From Mesorhizobium sp. WSM4306 (lineage in GTDB: Bacteria; Pseudomonadota; Alphaproteobacteria; Rhizobiales; Rhizobiaceae), in the NCBI RefSeq assembly GCF_007003975.1, contig NZ_VFTC01000001.1, forward strand, positions 372,001 to 436,000: a stretch of 64,000 nucleotides of DNA, in the 5' to 3' direction. The notes below the pieces were generated by a model that saw only the letters and a program-made list of their open reading frames with translations, was not told where the DNA came from and made no database searches. This document shows positions 9,331 through 17,440 of the stretch, piece by piece. Positions within the stretch are counted from its first letter, which is position 1. Each line of letters begins with the position of its first letter. The position numbers were made by a program, and so were the translations under genes.

Positions 9331-10674
9331 GTGGAGAAGCAGGGGTTCGGTCGTCACCGCAAGATCATGCCGTTCGAGCCCGGCTCGGTCGAGGCCTTGC
9401 GCGATGCCTCGCGCCAGAAGGCGGCGTCGCTGAACCAGCACGTGCTGGGCTATGGCGCGCTGGCCGAGGCCGAGTGGGCCGCGGCAGCCATCGCAGCACC
9501 CGACCTTGACGCGATGCGTCAATACCGGCTCGGCCGCATCCGCGCCGAACTGAAGCGCCGTGGCTATGCCGGCGCCCTGCTCTACGATCCCGTCAACATC
9601 CGCTACGCCACCGATTCGACCAACATGCAGCTGTGGGTCGCGCACAACCCGACCCGCCACTGCTTCGTCGCCACTGAAGGACCTGTGGTGCTGTTCGACT
9701 ATTTCTCCTGCGAGCATCTCTCCGACCATTCCGGCGTTGTCGACGAGGTGCGGCCGGCGGTGTCGTGGATGTATCTCTATGGCGGCGAGTTGACCGACCA
9801 GAAGGTCCGTCGCTGGGCCGCCGGCATCGCCGATCTGGTCAGGGAGCATGGCGGCGGCAACAGCCGCATCGCCGTCGACCACATCAATCCCGAAGGCGTC
9901 GAGGAGCTCGCCCGGCTTGGTATTGCCATCGGCAATGGCGAAGCGGTGATGGAAAACGCGCGGCTGATCAAGTCGCCCGACGAGATCCTCGCCATGCGCC
10001 GCGCCATCGTCGCCTGCGAGGCGGCGATGGGCGAGATGGAAGCGGCGCTGAAGCCGGGCATTTCCGAAAACGAACTCTGGGCCGAGCTGCATCGCGGCAA
10101 CGTTGCGCGCGGCGGCGAATGGATCGAAACCCGACTGCTGGCGTCAGGGCCGCGCACCAATCCGTGGTTCCAGGAATGCTCATCGAGGGTCATCGAAGCA
10201 AGTGACCTCGTCGCCTTCGATACCGACCTGATCGGCCCCTACGGCTTCTGCGCCGACCTGTCGCGCACCTGGCTATGCGGCGACGAAAGGCCGTCGAACG
10301 AGCAGCGCGACCTCTTCCGCATCGCCGCCGATCAGATCGCCCACAACACCGAGCTTATGCAGCCCGGCATGTCCTTCCGCGACCTCGTCGAACGCTCGGT
10401 GGTTCCGCCCGGAGACTGCTTCCCGACCCGCTACGGCGTGCTCTATCACGGCGTCGGTCTGGCCGACGAGTATCCGACACTACCGCATGCCAGCGACTGG
10501 ACGCCAGGCACGCCCGACGGCGTGCTGGAGCCGGGCATGGTGCTGTGCGCGGAAAGCTATATCGGCAGGCTTGGCGGACACGAGGGCGTCAAGATCGAGG
10601 AGCAGATCCTGATCACCGCGACCGGCAACGAGCAGCTCTCAACCTACCCGCTGGATGCGAGGCTGCTCGGCTGA
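9331..10674 (+). CDS. M24 (creatinase/Xaa-Pro peptidase) fold protein closely resembling the DMSP lyase DddP
   Basis: A 447-residue protein starting at GTG 9331, the usual size of DddP. Against the marine DddP sequence as I remember it, long blocks match (DPVNIRYATDSTNMQLW at 86-102, GGEWIETRLLASGPRTNPWF at 261-280). Every residue reported for metal binding or catalysis has a counterpart two positions on: Asp297, Asp299, Asp309, His373, Glu408 and Glu423 as metal ligands, Tyr368 and Asp379 as catalytic residues. DddP cleaves dimethylsulfoniopropionate to dimethyl sulfide and acrylate; other M24 members are creatinases and aminopeptidases. The neighbours handle methylated onium compounds, which fits. 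Close DddP-like proteins outside marine bacteria are not all shown to be DMSP lyases, so the substrate stays open. Confidence 0.8.
   Translation: MEKQGFGRHRKIMPFEPGSVEALRDASRQKAASLNQHVLGYGALAEAEWAAAAIAAPDLDAMRQYRLGRIRAELKRRGYAGALLYDPVNIRYATDSTNMQLWVAHNPTRHCFVATEGPVVLFDYFSCEHLSDHSGVVDEVRPAVSWMYLYGGELTDQKVRRWAAGIADLVREHGGGNSRIAVDHINPEGVEELARLGIAIGNGEAVMENARLIKSPDEILAMRRAIVACEAAMGEMEAALKPGISENELWAELHRGNVARGGEWIETRLLASGPRTNPWFQECSSRVIEASDLVAFDTDLIGPYGFCADLSRTWLCGDERPSNEQRDLFRIAADQIAHNTELMQPGMSFRDLVERSVVPPGDCFPTRYGVLYHGVGLADEYPTLPHASDWTPGTPDGVLEPGMVLCAESYIGRLGGHEGVKIEEQILITATGNEQLSTYPLDARLLG
10622..10672. repeat. 51-bp direct repeat, copy A (3' end of the M24 gene)
   Basis: This stretch at the 3' end of the M24 gene matches 12621-12671 at 48 of 51 positions, offset by 1999 bp. 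Read on the minus strand, it also encodes the same C-terminus (AEQPRIQRVG, stop) as the PhnD-like gene. Confidence 0.9.
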
Positions 10675-10689
10675 CTGACGGCGGAGCTC

Positions 10690-12519
10690 TCAGTAATCGC
10701 AGTCGATCTTGCGCTTTGCCCGGTCGAAGACGCTATCGAACCGCCCCCGACCAATGGTCTGGTCCTTGGCCGAGACAGCCTGCCAGGTCCGCTCCTTGTC
10801 GGCACCCATGCCGGCCAGCGTGTTGATCGCCAAGTCGCCGTAGCTGGCATAAAGCGGGATGGTTCCCGCCCGGATACGCCCCAGAAATGGCTCCACGGCG
10901 GGTGCGCCCCGCTCTCCAAGTTGGCAAAGGCCCAGCACGCCAGCCAGATAGGAATGCTGCCAAAAATTGCCCTTGTCGCGTGGCTGCAGCGCAGCGTCGT
11001 CGATCAGATAGAGCATCGTCGGGATGGCATCGGCACCGAGCGCCGACAACCTCGTCAAGGCACGATAGGCGGCCACGCGCCGGGGCATATCCCTCGCCAA
11101 CCTTTCGAGGTCGGCACGATGCGCCGGAATCACGTCGTCCGGCAGGTGTTGGATAGCGAGAGCCAGGTCGCCGGCTTGCCGTGCATCGATGTTGCCGACT
11201 TTGCCGACCTTGATGTCCAGCTCGAACAGCCTCGCGAAGAGCACTTCGGCAAGCCGCGCCATACTCTGCGGCGTCGCGTCCTTCGCATGACTGGCGGCCA
11301 TGTAGACATGCCTTGGGATGTCCAACCGCCTGTCGTTGAGCACGGCTACGGCGAGATCGATATCGTCCTGCGACGCAGTCCGATTGTCACCCAGCCTGCT
11401 GAAGAAATCCTCGGCGAGGGAATTGGTGACGGCGTCGATCGGCTGAGGCTGACCGAGCTTCGCAGCCAGGACAACGGCGGCATCCGCCGAACCAGCCGGC
11501 AGCGCAAGCTTCATGCCGAGCGCGTGGACGACGAACCCGCTCCAGTCGGGTCGTGGGCCGAACCGGTCGAGGTGGGTGAGCCGAAGCAATCGCGGGAAGC
11601 CGATGCGAATATCGAACTGGTAGCCCGTCACGTAGCTTGGCAAGAGCAACGGCAGCAGCCGATAGGAAGCAACGCTGGTCGATCGATAGACTTCGGAAAA
11701 ACGGCCTCCCACCTTGCTCTGCACGGAGATGCGGTAGACCGACATCGTGTCTGCCGTCGGATCGAGCCCCTGATAGTCGTCCAGCCCGCGCTTGACCTGC
11801 CTGGTGCTGACCACGGTATCGGCTTCCGACAGCGGGGCCTCGGCCTCGATCAGGCAATTGCCCTTGGCAATCTCGATCCGCATGCGCTCCGAGGCTTTAG
11901 GCGCTTTGAAATCCCGGGGACCACCGAGATCGAGGAGACGCGCATCGATGAGTTCGACCAGCGGACAAGAAGCTCGGTGCTCCATGTGGAAGGTCCTGGC
12001 AGTGGCCGAAAAATCGACCTCGGGCATGTCCTTGTCGTAGTCGAGCACCATGATGCGCTGGACGCTGCCGGTCAGCAGCGCGCGCATGCAGAAATCGTCG
12101 CAATGCGTCTGGGTTTTCGTCCAGAAGACGGATTGATCGGAACGAACCGCCAGTGTCCCGGTCTGGAAAGGCCGCAGAACCTGGTCGTGGTCGCCCGACA
12201 CCAGCGCCGTCGTGGTCTGGTCCATCGATCTATTGATCAGGAAAGGTGGCACGGCAAGCAGCGCCGCCGCAATCAAGGGGCTGGTCAGCCAGGCCAGCCG
12301 AGCTGGAATGCGAAAGCTGATGGCCCAGGTCAACAGCACGAACAGAAACACCGGTGGGATCAGCGCCATCAGTATGGCGATCGGGATGCCGACGATGCTC
12401 ATCGCCGCGACGATCGCCATCTGCGGAAAGAGCAGACACGGTATGGCCGCCAGTCCCAGGACCAGCAACACGGCTCGGAACGTCCATCTCTGCACAGTTG
12501 CGGCGGCCATATGCACCAT
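10690..12519 (-). CDS. Hypothetical membrane-anchored protein (609 aa)
   Basis: I do not recognise the family. The first 100 residues hold about three hydrophobic helices (near 14-50, 52-70 and 73-95), and the rest is soluble and probably periplasmic, with paired cysteines near 139-144 (CDDFC). The C-terminal 200 residues are rich in helical Leu/Ala repeats (ALTRLSALGADAIPTMLYLIDD), suggesting HEAT-like helical repeats. ATG 12519 is used; the in-frame ATG nine bases later is equally possible. The gene lies alone in a block bounded by 51-bp direct repeats of the neighbouring gene ends, opposite in strand to the M24 gene and on the same strand as the PhnD-like gene. This suggests that it was inserted between two formerly convergent, overlapping genes. 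Confidence 0.7.
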   Translation of the reverse strand: MVHMAAATVQRWTFRAVLLVLGLAAIPCLLFPQMAIVAAMSIVGIPIAILMALIPPVFLFVLLTWAISFRIPARLAWLTSPLIAAALLAVPPFLINRSMDQTTTALVSGDHDQVLRPFQTGTLAVRSDQSVFWTKTQTHCDDFCMRALLTGSVQRIMVLDYDKDMPEVDFSATARTFHMEHRASCPLVELIDARLLDLGGPRDFKAPKASERMRIEIAKGNCLIEAEAPLSEADTVVSTRQVKRGLDDYQGLDPTADTMSVYRISVQSKVGGRFSEVYRSTSVASYRLLPLLLPSYVTGYQFDIRIGFPRLLRLTHLDRFGPRPDWSGFVVHALGMKLALPAGSADAAVVLAAKLGQPQPIDAVTNSLAEDFFSRLGDNRTASQDDIDLAVAVLNDRRLDIPRHVYMAASHAKDATPQSMARLAEVLFARLFELDIKVGKVGNIDARQAGDLALAIQHLPDDVIPAHRADLERLARDMPRRVAAYRALTRLSALGADAIPTMLYLIDDAALQPRDKGNFWQHSYLAGVLGLCQLGERGAPAVEPFLGRIRAGTIPLYASYGDLAINTLAGMGADKERTWQAVSAKDQTIGRGRFDSVFDRAKRKIDCDY

Positions 12520-12620
12520 CCGGCGAAGTCCCGTGCAGGCTGCACGAAGATGGTGATGGTCGCGTAAAGATCGGCCTCGGGCCGGGTCTATCGACGGGCA
12601 GAGTTAGCGAACGGTTGCGC

Positions 12621-12671
12621 CCGGCAACCAGCAGCTTTCAACCTACCCGTTGGATGCGAGGCTGCTCGGCT
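12621..12671. repeat. 51-bp direct repeat, copy B (3' end of the PhnD-like gene)
   Basis: Second copy of the repeat at 10622-10672 with three substitutions. Read on the plus strand it still encodes the M24 C-terminus (QLSTYPLDARLLG, stop), although no M24 gene precedes it here. On the minus strand it encodes the end of the PhnD-like protein. Confidence 0.9.
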
Positions 12672-13477
12672 AGACCGGCCAGGGCTTCGCGCAGCGCCCT
12701 GACTGTTTTTTCCGGCGTCGTCCTGGCAGTGATGTATGGCAGGCCTTTGCGCCGCGCCGTCCAGCCGACAACCGCCACCTTCTGGGCGGCAGGCTCGAAA
12801 CGCTGCGCCAGCGCCCAGCTCTCGCAGTCGATCGCGGCGACGTCCGCTTTGCCCTCGGCAACCGCGATGATCGAACCGCGATGGCCGCCACTCTCGCTGC
12901 GCGACGAAAAGATATCGAGACTTTCGTCGGCCGCTTGCAGGTCTCGCGTCAGCGCAATGACGCCCGACATCGAATCGAGACTGTTGAAGGTGAAGCGCTT
13001 GCCACGCATGAGATCGAGCGGCAGCAAGGCTTTGCCGTCCGTAGGCGAACGAACCTGTGGCCCCTCGCCTGTCCGCATCACCAGCGCGCTCGAATAGAGT
13101 TCGCCCTGACCGCCCTCGCAAGCGTCGTAGCTCGGCTGCCCGACCACCTGCACCTGCCTGGACAGGCCCAGTTCCATCGGCCCCCAGCAGGTCTGCGCGA
13201 ACAGCAGCGCCGGATGCAGCCAGAGCTGGTGACGGTCGAGTTCGTTCGGCGACAGCGTTGCCGGATCGGGCGCGATCAGTCTGCCCTCGGCGTCGTGGAT
13301 GCCGCCCGGCACCGGCGGCAGGTCACCATTGCGGCGCACGATGGCCTGCGGCGCATCGATGCCCTTTTGCCTGAAAGCCTCGCGCAACCCGGCCCATTGT
13401 GCATCGACCTCGTTGCGCACTTCGGGCCAGTCATACATCGGCAAAGCCGCAACCAAGTCACTCATGCCGACACTCAA
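12638..13477 (-). CDS. PhnD/SsuA/transferrin-type substrate-binding-like protein (no signal peptide)
   Basis: A 279-residue protein resembling PhnD-family periplasmic binding proteins. It has an early ALPMYDWPEVR segment, a mid-protein VGQPSYDACEGGQGELYSSALVMR stretch (given here in part), FTFNSLDSMSGVIALTRDL near residue 150 and a VAEGKADVAAIDCESWAL block near 207, the usual second-lobe ligand region. The N-terminus (MSVGMSDLVAALPMYDW) lacks a signal peptide and no ABC permease or ATPase adjoins it, so it may work in the cytoplasm rather than in transport. Its last codons lie inside the direct repeat shared with the M24 gene. The ligand is unknown. Confidence 0.7.
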   Translation of the reverse strand: MSVGMSDLVAALPMYDWPEVRNEVDAQWAGLREAFRQKGIDAPQAIVRRNGDLPPVPGGIHDAEGRLIAPDPATLSPNELDRHQLWLHPALLFAQTCWGPMELGLSRQVQVVGQPSYDACEGGQGELYSSALVMRTGEGPQVRSPTDGKALLPLDLMRGKRFTFNSLDSMSGVIALTRDLQAADESLDIFSSRSESGGHRGSIIAVAEGKADVAAIDCESWALAQRFEPAAQKVAVVGWTARRKGLPYITARTTPEKTVRALREALAGLAEQPRIQRVG

Positions 13478-13556
13478 TCATCATGTCACAGGAAAGGATC
13501 GCAAAAACGCGGCGTCCAATCAGAATTGGCCGACACGGGTCCTGGGATGCCCCGGA

Positions 13557-14579
13557 TTATTCCTTGGGCGGCTCGGCGGGAACCGGCGCGCTGCCGAGCC
13601 CGCTAATGCTGCGCGCCCTGACGCGCGGCTTGAACGCCCTGCCCGGCTCGGCCTGGCGGCGCAGCACCGGGTGAACGATCGGCTCCTTGGCCTTGAAGGC
13701 GTAGGCTTTGATCAGCGCAAAATAGTTCGGGTAGGCATAGCCATTGTTCATCCGCAGCCACTCGTCGCGGCGGTCACGAAACAGCTTCGGCAGCTTGTAC
13801 CATGCAACCGTCGGTGTCTTGTGATGGACGAAGTGCAGATTGTTGTTGAGGAACAAGAACGACAGCGGCGAGCGCTCGATGATCACCGTGCGGCCCTCCG
13901 GGTGCTCGGACCACTGATGCTCGGCGAAGGTGCGGACAGCGATCAGCGACTGGCCGAGCCAGACCGGCACCAGAATGTAGAGCCATACGGGGATGCCGAA
14001 GCCGAACTGCACGACCGGCAGCACGATGGCGAGACCGATCGCATGCAGCAGCCATGCCTTGCCGATCACCTTGTCGCCGGCAATCATTTGCTTGGCGTCG
14101 TCGATGAAGAAACCGATGCAGGACAGCCATGGGCCGAGAAAGAAACGGCCGACCATGGTGTTGTTGATCTTGAGCAGGAATTTCATCGTCGGCGGCAGAT
14201 CGTCATGCATCCACAGCGCCTGGTAATAGCTCTCGGGATCGTCGAGCGGATCGGTCAGTCGCTCGTCGGCGTGGTGGCGCAAGTGAAGCGTCTTGAAGCG
14301 ACGGAACGGCCAGACCAGGCCGATCGGCAGGAAGACGAAGGCTTCATTGATCAGCGCGCTGCGCGTCGGATGGCCATGCAGCACTTCGTGCATGATTGAC
14401 GACTGCAAGGCCAGGATGAAGCCGAGGAGAATGAGAGCCAGGATTGGATAAGAGGGCCAGAACAGCAGACCGACAGCAAGCCATGTTCCGTAACAGAAGA
14501 AAGCGAGGATCACGGTCGGCCATTCGATGGCCGCTGCGTTGCGTCGCTTGATGCTCTTGCCTGCCATGCTATCGACCAC
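13557..14579 (-). CDS. Membrane fatty acid desaturase family protein
   Basis: A 340-residue di-iron membrane desaturase/hydroxylase. The three histidine boxes are in order: HEVLH (64-68), HLRHH (99-103) and HFVHH (249-253), with a further AEHQWSEH segment at 219-226. Hydrophobic spans lie near 21-60, 78-92 and 176-212. Enzymes of this class use O2 and an electron donor to desaturate or hydroxylate acyl chains or carotenoid-like lipids in the inner membrane. The gene is divergent from an XRE-type regulator at 14798, across a 218-bp AT-richer region, so that regulator may control it. The substrate is not assignable. MVDSMAGKS offers two start codons close together; the outer one is used. Confidence 0.88.
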   Translation of the reverse strand: MVDSMAGKSIKRRNAAAIEWPTVILAFFCYGTWLAVGLLFWPSYPILALILLGFILALQSSIMHEVLHGHPTRSALINEAFVFLPIGLVWPFRRFKTLHLRHHADERLTDPLDDPESYYQALWMHDDLPPTMKFLLKINNTMVGRFFLGPWLSCIGFFIDDAKQMIAGDKVIGKAWLLHAIGLAIVLPVVQFGFGIPVWLYILVPVWLGQSLIAVRTFAEHQWSEHPEGRTVIIERSPLSFLFLNNNLHFVHHKTPTVAWYKLPKLFRDRRDEWLRMNNGYAYPNYFALIKAYAFKAKEPIVHPVLRRQAEPGRAFKPRVRARSISGLGSAPVPAEPPKE

Positions 14580-14797
14580 TGTCCTTCAGTCGCCGGAACC
14601 CCAATTGGTTCCTGACAGCATAGTGTCAGGAGAAGCGATTCCACTCAACGAGACAAAGTGTACAAAATGTTGCGATTGCGCATTTTTGACTGCACATGTT
14701 ACACATTGTAAACAACCTTAGGGATTCATTTACGCCTGGAGCCCTGATTCGGCGGCTCTGGCGCAAATTTTTCCTCAAAGAGCGCGGAGAACGAACA

Positions 14798-15655
14798 GTG
14801 GACAAACGGGACCTGTCGGGCATCTTTCGGGAGCGTCTGAAGCTGCTCCTGACACGATCCGACCTCAACCAGTCGGCCTTCGCGTCAGCAGTCGGCATCG
14901 ATCGGTCGGCGCTGTCGCAACTGATGTCCGGCGCTTCGACGCGGCTGCCGCGCGCCGAAACGCTGCTCAACATCGCCGCCGAATTCAAAGTGTCTCTGGA
15001 TTGGCTGCTTGGGCTGAGCCAGGACGAAGGCGTCACCGGCGAAATTCGCGAAAGCCTGGAGATCGAGGAGGCGCCCGACGGTTTCGACCGCACGCTCTTG
15101 GCCAAATGGTTTGCGGAAGCCGCGGGCACCAAGATCCGCTATGTGCCGGCCGGCATTCCCGACCTGCTGCGCACACGCCAGCTGGTCGATTACGAAGCCA
15201 ACATCACCAACCGCAGCCGTCTGGCGCAGGCCAGCGAGACCCAGTACCGCATCGAGTACAACAGGCGCCCGGAGACCGATATGGAGGTCTGCATGCCGCG
15301 CCACACGCTGGAGATTTTTGCCCGCGGCCTCGGCGTCTGGGATCGGTTTCCCGAGGCAGACCGGCGGCAGCAGCTCGCCCATATGGCGACGCTGCTTGAC
15401 GATCTCTACCCGACCTTCCGCCTGTTTCTCTATGACGGCCGCATGCGCTACTCGATCCCGCTGACCATCTTCGGTCCCTACCGCGCCGCCATCTATGTCG
15501 GCGACATGTATGTGGTGCTGAATGCCACCCAGCCGGTGCAGGCGCTGACCCGGCATTTCGACAATCTGATCCGCGCCGCCGACGTCAACCCGCACGAAGC
15601 AGCCGCCTTCGCGCGCAATCTGGCCGGCGCGTCGTTTCCGTCGGGTTCTGCCTGA
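14798..15655 (+). CDS. XRE-family helix-turn-helix transcriptional regulator
   Basis: A 285-residue protein starting at GTG 14798, with GGAGA about 8 bases upstream. An ATG at 14696 keeps the frame open but would place the start within the divergent promoter region. Residues 8-70 form a Cro/C1-type HTH (LNQSAFASAVGIDRSALSQL), followed by a long C-terminal effector-like domain of about 200 residues with conserved aromatic content (GPYRAAIYVGDMYVVLNATQ). The divergent arrangement with the desaturase gene suggests control of that gene and itself. It is also close upstream of bmt on the same strand, with 115 bp between, but bmt has its own palindromic operator. Confidence 0.8.
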   Translation: MDKRDLSGIFRERLKLLLTRSDLNQSAFASAVGIDRSALSQLMSGASTRLPRAETLLNIAAEFKVSLDWLLGLSQDEGVTGEIRESLEIEEAPDGFDRTLLAKWFAEAAGTKIRYVPAGIPDLLRTRQLVDYEANITNRSRLAQASETQYRIEYNRRPETDMEVCMPRHTLEIFARGLGVWDRFPEADRRQQLAHMATLLDDLYPTFRLFLYDGRMRYSIPLTIFGPYRAAIYVGDMYVVLNATQPVQALTRHFDNLIRAADVNPHEAAAFARNLAGASFPSGSA

Positions 15656-15715
15656 TCGTCAACGCCCCGGAAAGGTTCGCAGCGCGGCGACCGCGGGCCG
15701 CAAACACATTGACTG

Positions 15716-15737
15716 GACATAAAGACTTCTTTATATC
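15716..15737. promoter_or_regulatory. Palindromic operator before bmt (SahR/SamR-like)
   Basis: Arms GACATAAAG and CTTTATATC are separated by four bases, with one mismatch between arms, 34 bases before the bmt ATG. The same arms recur at 31499-31521 before the methyl-THF:corrinoid methyltransferase gene. ArsR-type SAH/SAM-cycle repressors (SahR, SamR) of Alphaproteobacteria bind AT-rich palindromes of this kind at methionine-cycle genes; assignment to them is an inference. Confidence 0.6.
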
Positions 15738-15770
15738 CTTATTCCATTCGAAGATTTGAAAGCCGATCCG

Positions 15771-16793
15771 ATGACCACGACCAATCCCATCGACGCATTG
15801 CTGGCCGAAAAGGGCGTGCTGCTGGCGGACGGCGCCACCGGCACCAATCTGTTCGCCATGGGACTGGAGGCAGGCGAAGCGCCCGAGCTGCTCAACGAGT
15901 CAGCGCCTGACACCATCACCAGCCTGCACCAGAATTTTGTCGATGCCGGCGCCGACATCATCCTCACCAACTCCTTCGGCGGCACCCGCCACCGGCTGAA
16001 GCTGCACCATGCCCAGGACCGCGTGCATGCGCTGAACAAGCGCGCCGCCGAGATTGCCCGCGCTGTCGCCGACAAGGCCGGCAGAAAAGTCATCGTGGCT
16101 GGCTCGGTCGGCCCGACCGGCGAGTTGCTGGTGCCGCTCGGCGCCATGACTTATGACGAGGCGGTCGAGGCCTTCGCCGAGCAGATCGAAGGTCTGAAGG
16201 AAGGCGGCGCCGAAGTCGCCTGGATCGAGACCATGTCGGCGCCGGATGAAATCCGCGCTGCCGCCGAAGCCGCCATCCGCGCCGGCCTGCCCTACACCTA
16301 TACCGGGTCGTTCGACACCGCCGGCCGCACCATGATGGGTCTGTTGCCCAGGGATATCCATGGCGTCATCGACGGGCTGTCGCAAAACCCGCTCGGCGTC
16401 GGCGCCAATTGCGGTGTCGGCGCCTCCGACATCCTGGCGTCGCTGCTCGACATGACCGAGGCCAAGCCGGAGGCGACGGTCATCGTCAAGGGCAACTGCG
16501 GCATCCCGGAATTCCGCGGCACGGAGATCCACTATTCCGGCACGCCGGAACTGATGGCAGACTATGTCAGGCTGGCGGTCGATGCCGGCGCCAAGATCGT
16601 CGGCGGCTGCTGCGGCACCTCGTTCCAGCACCTTGCCGCCATGCGCAAGGCGCTCGACGCGCACACCAAATCCGAACGCCCAACCGTCGAGACGATCGTC
16701 GAGCGCATCGGCCCGATGCGCAACAAGGTGGCGACGGAAAACACCGCCGAGACCAGCGAAGCCCGCCGCGAACGTCGCCGCAGCCGAGCCTGA
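15771..16793 (+). CDS. bmt: Betaine-homocysteine S-methyltransferase
   Basis: A 340-residue homocysteine S-methyltransferase-domain protein (TIM barrel). The zinc ligands are visible: Cys214 in GANCGVGASD and Cys280-Cys281 in GGCCGTS. The N-terminal LLADGATGTNLFAMGL and the NSFGGTRHRL loop are typical. It transfers a methyl group from glycine betaine (or a related donor) to homocysteine, giving dimethylglycine and methionine; Bmt of Sinorhizobium meliloti is the known relative. ATG 15771 is chosen over TTG 15756. The dimethylglycine formed is the likely substrate of the FAD/GcvT proteins in this window. The C-terminus is highly basic (RRERRRSRA). The palindrome at 15716-15737 suggests repression tied to the methionine/SAH cycle. 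Confidence 0.88.
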   Translation: MTTTNPIDALLAEKGVLLADGATGTNLFAMGLEAGEAPELLNESAPDTITSLHQNFVDAGADIILTNSFGGTRHRLKLHHAQDRVHALNKRAAEIARAVADKAGRKVIVAGSVGPTGELLVPLGAMTYDEAVEAFAEQIEGLKEGGAEVAWIETMSAPDEIRAAAEAAIRAGLPYTYTGSFDTAGRTMMGLLPRDIHGVIDGLSQNPLGVGANCGVGASDILASLLDMTEAKPEATVIVKGNCGIPEFRGTEIHYSGTPELMADYVRLAVDAGAKIVGGCCGTSFQHLAAMRKALDAHTKSERPTVETIVERIGPMRNKVATENTAETSEARRERRRSRA

Positions 16794-16803
16794 TATCTGG
16801 AGT

Positions 16804-17076
16804 TTATTCGCTGTTTTCAGCGTAGCGCGACTGCGCGGTCCTGAAATCCTGTGCGTTGCTGTCGCCATTGCCGGCCATCGTCACCAGGTCACCCGATGAC
16901 TGCGGATTGCCGATCTGCTCCAGCATGACGCGGAAGCGGTCGTTGTTCAGCGCCGACATGGCGGTGTTCCGGGCCTGTGCGACATCGTCGCTGATGCGCC
17001 TGGATTCCGGCGACAACGCCGCCGATCCCGACGCCTGCGTGTCTCTAACCGCCGGCGTCGTGTTGCCAATGTTCAT
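16804..17076 (-). CDS. Small hypothetical protein
   Basis: A 90-residue frame, from ATG 17076 (an upstream in-frame TTG is at 17085). It encodes a hydrophilic, helix-favouring, Ser/Asn/Gln-rich protein with no signal peptide or membrane segment (for example DRFRVMLEQIGNPQSSGDLV). I do not recognise a family. It converges with bmt, leaving only 10 bp between the stops. A GGAA lies about 10 bases before the ATG. It is kept because the composition looks protein-like rather than shadow-like and nothing else fills the strand. Confidence 0.45.
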   Translation of the reverse strand: MNIGNTTPAVRDTQASGSAALSPESRRISDDVAQARNTAMSALNNDRFRVMLEQIGNPQSSGDLVTMAGNGDSNAQDFRTAQSRYAENSE

Positions 17077-17203
17077 GATCTGCAATTTCCGGCCCCCTCA
17101 AGCCCAGTCTCGAGCCATGGAATAGCATCAAGGGAATTGCGATCACGTTCTGGAATAGCAACGCAATTTAACGATCGACCGAGCAATCGTTAGGATCTGT
17201 TGA

Positions 17204-17325
17204 GATTCAGGTCAGGCCGAGCCGAGAATGGTGGTTCCCGAGAACCGGAGCGGAGCGCACTTGAAGTACGTGAGCACCGGAAGCGCAGGGAACCTCCATT
17301 CGCAGGCCGGCATCACCTGAATATC
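17204..17325. repeat. RIME-like palindromic mosaic repeat, copy 1 (122 bp)
   Basis: Starts GATTCAGGTCAGGCCGAGCC and ends GGCCGGCATCACCTGAATATC-like (ends pair with each other), with an inner palindrome AAGTACGTGAGCACC next to GAGAACCGGAGCGG. Copy 2 of equal length and orientation is at 20248-20369. The form fits the RIME-type intergenic elements of rhizobia; the family name is from memory. Confidence 0.8.
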
Positions 17326-17335
17326 AATTGATCCG

Positions 17336-17368
17336 AAAAAAGGCCGGCAAGGTTTCCCTCGCCGGCCT
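17336..17368 (-). terminator. Rho-independent terminator of the sigma/VWA operon
   Basis: On the minus strand a GGCCGGC/GCCGGCC stem with a 12-base loop (17342-17348 and 17361-17367) is followed by six T, about 75 bases past the VWA stop codon. Confidence 0.75.
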
Positions 17369-17440
17369 GCCTCACCCGCCCGTAGCCGGTTCCCCCGTAT
17401 CAGAACGACCCCCGTCTGAAAGGAACCGGCTGTATTGCCA

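Noticed and set aside
10921..12567. A 548-codon plus-strand frame opposite the 609-aa protein
   Set aside because: Considered because the 609-aa protein is itself unrecognised. The minus frame has clear hydrophobic helices and balanced composition; this one is Arg/His/Gln-rich like other shadows.
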